DNA from: Erythrobacter sp. 34-65-8
GTDB taxonomy: Bacteria > Pseudomonadota > Alphaproteobacteria > Sphingomonadales > Sphingomonadaceae
Length of the DNA stretch: 6,585 nt
Assembly: GCA_002278985.1 (NCBI GenBank)
Contig: NCJP01000093.1
Coordinates: 1-6,585 of the forward strand
Direction: 5' to 3'
Shown here: piece by piece, positions 1 through 6,585 of the stretch
Position numbering within the stretch: position 1 is the stretch's first letter
How the letters are laid out: each line of letters opens with the position of its first letter
Program-made: the position numbers and the translations under genes
Notes under the pieces: generated by a model
Databases searched by the model: none
What the model saw: only the letters and a program-made list of their open reading frames with translations
Told to the model about the DNA's origin: nothing

Positions 1-1697
<1,697 letters not shown>

Positions 1698-1703
1698 CCC
1701 GCG

Positions 1704-1708
1704 CCCTT
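1704..1708 (-). promoter_or_regulatory. Ribosome binding site of lepA
   Basis: On the minus strand the sequence AAGGG lies 6 nt before the ATG at 1697. This is a plausible Shine-Dalgarno match and supports that start. It directly abuts the inverted repeat at 1709-1727, so hairpin formation could affect ribosome access; that effect is inference. Confidence 0.65.
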
Positions 1709-1727
1709 AGCGCCACCCTGCGGCGCT
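1709..1727 (-). repeat. GC-rich inverted repeat in the leader of lepA
   Basis: Perfect 6-bp arms, AGCGCC and GGCGCT, flank a 7-nt loop in the 50-nt gap between the soluble c-di-GMP gene and lepA. The hairpin ends immediately before the lepA Shine-Dalgarno. No run of T follows on either strand, so it is not a standard intrinsic terminator. It could be a weak attenuator, an RNA stability element, or a chance pairing in GC-rich DNA. Confidence 0.4.
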
Positions 1728-1747
1728 GTCAGCAACCGATGGCGGGG

Positions 1748-3976
1748 TCAGGCGCTGCGCATTCCCTGATGCGACAAATCCACCTGCATGAAAGCCGGCC
1801 GTGACTTGGAATCGGCATCGCTGGCACTCTGGACCAGGGGGTAGTAACCCGGCGGCAAGGCTGCGAGCGGCATTCCCGCTGCAGCCAGCGAATAAGGGGA
1901 AACACGGTGACGGGTGCAAAGCCCGTCCGCGCCATCGCTGACGAGCGGGGTTTCAAACTCAAGCCCCTGAACATGCCCTTCGGACCGGCGAACCGTGGCC
2001 ACTGCGAGTTGCCCTTCGCCAAAGTCAACGACCAGTGGAGTGCCGAGCGGAACGTTGAGCAGCCCCTCGATCCGCGCGCCGGTACGGGAAAGGTTTCGCA
2101 TCACCGCATCATAACGGTGATCTTCGTGGATTACCCCGACCTTGCGATAGGTGCTCCTGCGATCCGCGCGATGATAAGCTGGCCCGACCGCGTCGTATAG
2201 CAGTTCGCCCCGCGCGAGCCGTTCGAGCACGTTTTCATGCGCGGTCGGCTGACTGTAGATATAGCCTTGGACGTGGCTGGTGCCGAGCCTCGTTACCAGT
2301 TCGAGCTCGTCCATGGCCTCGACCCCTTCGGACACCGTTTCCATGTTCAGCGCTTCGGCCAGGCTGACAATCGCCTTGATGATCGCGGGGTTGTTGTTGC
2401 CCCTCTCCGCTGCCCCGCGCACGAAGCTGCGGTCGATCTTGATCTTGTCGAACGGGGCATGGCGCAGGTAGCTGAGCGACGAATAGCCGGTACCGAAATC
2501 GTCCAGCGCCAGGCGCACACCAATTTTCTTGAGGCGCAGGAACGTGTCCTGGACCGATTGCTGGTCCCCCATGAAGACGGACTCAGTCAGCTCGATTTCC
2601 AGCCGCGCAGGATCCAGTCCGGTCGCAGCAAGCGCGCGTTGCACCATCGCCGGCACATCACTGGTGGTGAACTGAATGGCCGAAACGTTGACCGCGACCC
2701 GCAAATCGCCGGGCCATTCACTGGCGCAGCTGCACGCCTTGCGCATGGCCCATTCGCCCAGATCGTTGATGATCGAGGTTTCCTCGGCAATCGGGATGAA
2801 CAGATCGGGCCGGATGCGTCCCCGATCGGGGTGATGCCAGTCCAGCAAGGCTTCGAAACAGGTCACCAGCCCGTCCGAGGCCCGCACGATCGGCTGGAAG
2901 CGCAGGCTCATCTCGTCACGATGGAGCGCGTCGCGCAAGTCTTCCTCGATCTGCTTGCGCAGGCGTGCACCATCCTTGAGTTCCGCCGAATAGAACCGGA
3001 ACTGGCCACGTCCGCCGCCTTTGGCAGCATAGAGTGCCAGGTCGGCGCTGCTGACCAGATCGTCGGTCTCGAGGCCGTCGTAGGGCGCGATGGCAATCCC
3101 CACCGACGCGCCGATGATGGCCCGGCTTCCTTCGACCGAATAGGGCTGCGAAACCATCTGGATCAGCCGGCCCGCCAGTTCGCCCAACTGGCCCCGATCA
3201 TCCATGTCAGGCAGGATCACCTGGAACTCGTCTCCGCCAAGGCGGCCGATCTCCCCGCGCTTGCCGACGATGGTCTGGAGCCGCTGCGCCACTTGCCGCA
3301 GCAATTCATCGCCGGCGGGATGGCCAAGCGTATCGTTGACATGCTTGAACCGGTCGAGATCCATCATCAGCAGCGCGCAACTGCGCTTGGCCGACCGATA
3401 GGCCGTCAGGGTCGCGGTCAGCCGGCTGGTCATCCGGTGGCGGTTCGACAGGCCTGTCAGGGAATCGTACTGCGCCAGCCGCGCCGCATCACGCTGGCGG
3501 ACGATTTCGGCCGAGATGTCCTTGGCTGAGCCGCGGTAGCCCAGGAACTCGCCCTGCGCGTCAAATTGCGGCTTTCCGGTAATCGACCACCATACCTCGC
3601 GATCATCGATCGCCACCCGGACCGGCAGGTCGGCAATGGTGTTGCGGGCGCTGAGCAGGAATCCCAGCGGACGGCGCTTGTCTTCGGCTTCGTCCAGCGG
3701 ATCGGTGCTGAACAGGGTCGCCACGCCCTTGCCCATCAGCGTGCCATGTTCCAGGCCGATCTGGTGAATGGCGTGTTCGGACAGATAGATAAGGCGGCCC
3801 AGCCCATCGGTGGCCCAGAACCAGCCAATGCCCGATTCTTCGAAGCTGTCGAGCAGCGCCAGCCGCCGTTCGGCATCGCGCTTGTCGATCGGCCGCAGCC
3901 CCTTCTGTTCGTCGGACGCGCCAAAGCCGTCGGCTGGCTGGCCGGCCTTGCGTGAGAAGAGGGCCTTGATGGCCAT
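1748..3976 (-). CDS. Soluble PAS-GGDEF-EAL-PilZ bifunctional c-di-GMP cyclase/phosphodiesterase
   Basis: A 742-residue cytoplasmic protein predicted to make c-di-GMP from GTP and to hydrolyse it to pGpG. Domains in order: short polar N-terminus, PAS (about 37-160; GWFWATD, VWWSITGKP and a PAC-like GYRGSAKDI end), GGDEF (about 164-335; DLDRFKHVND at 206-215, intact GGDEF at 247-251), EAL (about 340-590) and PilZ (about 603-680; RSTYR at 607-611, NLSRTG at 628-633). EAL metal and catalytic candidates are present: E375, N430, E462, D492/D493, K513, E550 and Q570. However, residue 379 is Asp where the family has the Arg of EALLR, which may weaken phosphodiesterase activity. The usual RxxD inhibitory site is absent (Gly at 238 and 241). 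Residues 681-742 form a tail not found in the neighbouring paralogue. No membrane segment is seen. The ATG is preceded by GAGGA and, six codons upstream, an in-frame TAG. The PAS ligand and the cellular output are unknown. Confidence 0.93.
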   Translation of the reverse strand: MAIKALFSRKAGQPADGFGASDEQKGLRPIDKRDAERRLALLDSFEESGIGWFWATDGLGRLIYLSEHAIHQIGLEHGTLMGKGVATLFSTDPLDEAEDKRRPLGFLLSARNTIADLPVRVAIDDREVWWSITGKPQFDAQGEFLGYRGSAKDISAEIVRQRDAARLAQYDSLTGLSNRHRMTSRLTATLTAYRSAKRSCALLMMDLDRFKHVNDTLGHPAGDELLRQVAQRLQTIVGKRGEIGRLGGDEFQVILPDMDDRGQLGELAGRLIQMVSQPYSVEGSRAIIGASVGIAIAPYDGLETDDLVSSADLALYAAKGGGRGQFRFYSAELKDGARLRKQIEEDLRDALHRDEMSLRFQPIVRASDGLVTCFEALLDWHHPDRGRIRPDLFIPIAEETSIINDLGEWAMRKACSCASEWPGDLRVAVNVSAIQFTTSDVPAMVQRALAATGLDPARLEIELTESVFMGDQQSVQDTFLRLKKIGVRLALDDFGTGYSSLSYLRHAPFDKIKIDRSFVRGAAERGNNNPAIIKAIVSLAEALNMETVSEGVEAMDELELVTRLGTSHVQGYIYSQPTAHENVLERLARGELLYDAVGPAYHRADRRSTYRKVGVIHEDHRYDAVMRNLSRTGARIEGLLNVPLGTPLVVDFGEGQLAVATVRRSEGHVQGLEFETPLVSDGADGLCTRHRVSPYSLAAAGMPLAALPPGYYPLVQSASDADSKSRPAFMQVDLSHQGMRSA

Positions 3977-4089
3977 TGGCTGCTGTCCTCGCTAGACTGT
4001 TCCCAAGTGTTTGCGACCTTCGGGCTTTCGTTCAGGACGGTGCTATCAGGCACTGGTTAATGCAGCGCTAAACAGCCGGGCAGGCCGCG
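3977..4089 (-). other. Intergenic gap between the two c-di-GMP genes
   Basis: This 113-nt stretch separates the stop of the membrane-bound copy from the start of the soluble copy. It looks somewhat less GC-rich than the flanking genes and holds the downstream Shine-Dalgarno. I see no convincing -35/-10 pair and no hairpin with a T-run. It could carry a weak promoter, or simply be a spacer in a shared transcript. Confidence 0.5.
3986..3990 (-). promoter_or_regulatory. Ribosome binding site of the soluble c-di-GMP gene
   Basis: GAGGA on the minus strand lies 9 nt before the ATG at 3976. Together with the in-frame TAG upstream (3992-3994), it fixes the start of the 742-residue protein. Confidence 0.6.
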
Positions 4090-6585
4090 CTAGCCGGTTC
4101 TCGACAACAAGCCCTTCTTTTCCCAGGCGAGCAGAGAAATGGTGCCGTCTTCCTCGACATCGAGTGGCCGGGCAAACTCCACGCCCATCCGGTCCTCCTC
4201 GCTCCACCGGCTGGTGGCGACGATGGTGAAGGCTTCGGTGATCGCGATATTGAACTGGGTTCCCACCGGCACGTTCCACAGCCCTTCGACCATGGCCCCG
4301 CTCATCGACATGTTGCGGATCGTGCCCTGATAATAGTGCCCGCCGTGTTCCAGCACGACCTTGCGCAGCATAGTGAACCGCTTTGCCCGGGCAGAGCGCG
4401 GTCCGCTGGCGACAATCGCCAGCCCCTGTTGCAGCCGCGCCGTTGCGTCGGCACTGCTCATCGGCTTCGCATAGACGTATCCCTGAATGTGGCTGCAGCC
4501 ATAGCGCCGCACCAGTTCCAGTTCGTCTAGGGTCTCCACCCCTTCAGCGGTGGTGTCCATGCCAAGCGACTGGGCCAAGCCAGTGATCGAGGCAATGATC
4601 GCACCGTTGCGGCTGCCTGGCTGGGTCGCCCCGCGCACGAAGCTCTGGTCGATCTTGATCTTGTCGAACGGTGCCCGCTTGAGATAGCCCAGCGAAGAGT
4701 AGCCGGTACCGAAGTCATCAAGCGCCAGCCGCACACCGATGCGCTTCAAGGCGGCAAACATGGCATCCGTGCCATGGTCATCGCTCAGGAAGACACTCTC
4801 GGTAATCTCGAGCTCGAGCCGGGCCGGGTCGATCCGCGCCTGGGCAATGGCATTGGTCACAACCGTCGCAAACTGCGGATTGCCGAACTGCAAGGTTGAA
4901 ACGTTGACGGCACAGCGGATGGATTCCGGCCAGCGCGCCAGATCGTGGCAGGCAGTACGGAGCGCCCATTCGCCAATCGCCGAAATCAGGCCTGCGTCCT
5001 CTGCGACCGGGATGAACCGGTCAGGCGACATCCACCCCTGGACCGGATGGTTCCAGCGCAGCAGGGCTTCAAAGCCGCTGATCTGCTCCGAGGCGACATC
5101 GACGACCGGCTGGTAATGCAGCTCCAGCCCGCCATTCGCGATGGCATCGCGCAGGTCCTGTTCCAGCTGGTTGCGTTCCTCCGCCTTGGAATGGAGGTCT
5201 TCGGAGAAGAAGTGGTAGCGCCCGCGGCCGCCGTCTTTTGCCGCATAGAGCGCAAGGTCGGCATTGCGAATGATGGTTTCGCTGTTCATCCCGTTGTCGG
5301 GCGAGACCGCGATGCCGACGGACGCCCCGATAACCACGCGCTGGCCCTCGATCGAATAGGGCTGAGACAGCGACCGGATGATTTCGTGGGCCAGTTCGCC
5401 AAGCCGCTCCAGAGGCGTGCGGCCGGGAATGATAACCTTGAACTCGTCCCCCCCGAGGCGGCCACACTGGCCCATCTTGCCGACTGTCCGCTGGAGGCGA
5501 TGGGCCACCTGCTTGAGCAGGGCATCGCCAGCGGGATGGCCGAGCGTATCGTTGACATTCTTGAACCGGTCGAGATCGAGCAGCATGATGGCGCACTCGC
5601 GATCTCGCTCGTGCGGGCTGGCGAGGATCTTTTCCAGCATCTGCGACATGTTGTGCCGGTTGGCGAGCCCGGTGAGAGAATCGAACTGGGCCAGCCTGGT
5701 GGCGTTTTCCTGGCTGCGCTTCTTTTCGGTCAGATCGGTGCCCGAACCGCGAAAGCCGCAGAAATTGCGGAAGCCGTCATAGACCGGACGCCCGTTGACG
5801 GACCACCAGCGTTCTTCGCCGCGGACCGCTGCTCGCACGGCCAGATCCTGGAACGAAGATCGGGCGGAGAGATGAAAGGTCAGCGTCCGCTCGCCTTCCG
5901 CGCTGTTATCGGCCAGATCAAACAGCTGGATCAGAGGCCGGCCAATCAGGTCCTTCTTGCTTCTGCCCAGCGTCCGGGCAACTGAGGTCGAGAGGTAGGT
6001 CAACTGGCCGCGCCGGTCGGTTTCCCAGAACCACCCCTGCCCGGTTTCCTCGTAATCCGCGAGGATGCTCTGGGCGCGGTCGCGCACACGCGCCTTGGCT
6101 TCCTCTTCCATCTCGTTGCGGCGGTCGAGTTGCGACTGATAGCGCGCGATAGCGGCTGACACGGCCGTTGCCAGTGCCAGGCCGGCAAAGGCAAAGATGC
6201 TGCCGTCAAGGATCACGATGGGCAACCAGCAGGCCAGCTTGGCGGCGAATTGCAGTGGGGTGCGCCCGCTCAGCACCGTGGCGAAGACGGCGTTGATCGT
6301 CACCATCACGGCCACCGCCAGCCGCACATCGAGTTCGCCATAAAACAGCCAGAGGCCGATACCGGTTCCGGCCAGCAAGCCGGTGGCTGCGACGATGGCG
6401 GATCCCAAGGCAAAGGCCACGTGCTGATCGCGCTCGTCAGCCTTCTCCCAGGCAACGAAATAGCGGCTGCAATAGGCGATCAGGGTTGCCAGAACGCCGG
6501 CGCCTGCACCCAGGATTGGCGGGAGGCAGAAGCAGACCAGAGCTGCAATGGCGAAGGCCCCGGCCACAGCCGGTGCCATCCACGG
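4090..6585 (-). CDS. Membrane-anchored PAS-GGDEF-EAL-PilZ bifunctional c-di-GMP cyclase/phosphodiesterase (5' end uncertain)
   Basis: Numbering is from the first ATG in the window (6579), which gives 829 residues. The frame stays open to the edge, no Shine-Dalgarno is visible, and a hydrophobic helix begins right at this Met, so the true start may lie upstream. Order: about five or six transmembrane helices (roughly 3-145, with a charged loop WEKADERDQ at 44-52), a charged helical linker (146-178), PAS (about 179-290; GWFWETD, RWWSVNGRP), GGDEF (about 294-460; DLDRFKNVND, intact GGDEF at 376-380), EAL (about 468-715) and PilZ (about 731-806). The EAL residues look complete: E504 in EALLR, N559, E591, D621/D622, K642, E679, Q699. 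PilZ keeps NMSMSG (756-761) but has Phe735 where the first Arg of RxxxR is expected. The RxxD inhibitory site is absent (Gly at 367 and 370). It probably senses a membrane or PAS signal and adjusts local c-di-GMP. The membrane region matches no sensor family I can name. Confidence 0.93.
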   Translation of the reverse strand, partial: PWMAPAVAGAFAIAALVCFCLPPILGAGAGVLATLIAYCSRYFVAWEKADERDQHVAFALGSAIVAATGLLAGTGIGLWLFYGELDVRLAVAVMVTINAVFATVLSGRTPLQFAAKLACWLPIVILDGSIFAFAGLALATAVSAAIARYQSQLDRRNEMEEEAKARVRDRAQSILADYEETGQGWFWETDRRGQLTYLSTSVARTLGRSKKDLIGRPLIQLFDLADNSAEGERTLTFHLSARSSFQDLAVRAAVRGEERWWSVNGRPVYDGFRNFCGFRGSGTDLTEKKRSQENATRLAQFDSLTGLANRHNMSQMLEKILASPHERDRECAIMLLDLDRFKNVNDTLGHPAGDALLKQVAHRLQRTVGKMGQCGRLGGDEFKVIIPGRTPLERLGELAHEIIRSLSQPYSIEGQRVVIGASVGIAVSPDNGMNSETIIRNADLALYAAKDGGRGRYHFFSEDLHSKAEERNQLEQDLRDAIANGGLELHYQPVVDVASEQISGFEALLRWNHPVQGWMSPDRFIPVAEDAGLISAIGEWALRTACHDLARWPESIRCAVNVSTLQFGNPQFATVVTNAIAQARIDPARLELEITESVFLSDDHGTDAMFAALKRIGVRLALDDFGTGYSSLGYLKRAPFDKIKIDQSFVRGATQPGSRNGAIIASITGLAQSLGMDTTAEGVETLDELELVRRYGCSHIQGYVYAKPMSSADATARLQQGLAIVASGPRSARAKRFTMLRKVVLEHGGHYYQGTIRNMSMSGAMVEGLWNVPVGTQFNIAITEAFTIVATSRWSEEDRMGVEFARPLDVEEDGTISLLAWEKKGLLSRTG

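Noticed and set aside
1709..1727. Intrinsic terminator between the soluble c-di-GMP gene and lepA
   Set aside because: The stem is only 6 bp and no T-run follows on either strand; kept only as an inverted repeat.
1748..1936. Frameshift creating the C-terminal tail of the soluble copy
   Set aside because: No alternative frame in this stretch continues the paralogue's ending, so a frameshift cannot be supported from the sequence alone.
2237..3529. 430-codon plus-strand frame resembling another at 4945-5985
   Set aside because: The two resemble each other only because they are antisense to the same conserved parts of the paralogous GGDEF-EAL genes. This is a duplication shadow, not a protein family.
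3979..4003. GGAAC on the minus strand (3999-4003), resembling the -35 of an EcfG general-stress promoter
   Set aside because: No CGTT-like -10 lies 16-17 nt downstream, and the site would fall too close to the start codon.

Overview
The window is GC-rich DNA with three genes, all read from the minus strand. Protein content suggests an alphaproteobacterium, most likely Sphingomonadales: the PAS domains have the 'GWFW(A/E)TD' style and LepA is of alphaproteobacterial type. The lineage is inferred from protein character, not from a search.

In transcription order (right to left): (1) 6585-4090, a membrane-anchored cyclic-di-GMP enzyme with several transmembrane helices, a helical linker, and PAS, GGDEF, EAL and PilZ domains; its true start may lie beyond the right edge. 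(2) After a 113-nt gap, 3976-1748, a soluble paralogue with the same PAS-GGDEF-EAL-PilZ order, no membrane segments and an extra C-terminal tail. (3) After a 50-nt gap, 1697-1, lepA (elongation factor 4), cut by the left edge about 35 codons before its usual end. The 50-nt gap holds a GC-rich inverted repeat directly against the lepA ribosome binding site. No RNA genes, mobile elements or CRISPR arrays are visible, and there is no gene-free stretch over 300 bases.

The two signalling genes look like a tandem duplication. Each could make c-di-GMP (intact GGDEF), degrade it (EAL) and sense it (PilZ). Both lack the usual RxxD inhibitory site in GGDEF, so the fused PilZ domain may be the main product sensor. 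The copies have diverged at key residues in a complementary way. The soluble copy has Asp where the EAL family normally has the Arg of 'EALLR', but keeps a good PilZ RxxxR motif. The membrane copy keeps EALLR but has Phe at the first Arg of RxxxR. This is the most interesting feature here. I found no convincing wholly new system; the rest is a conserved translation gene and shadow reading frames.
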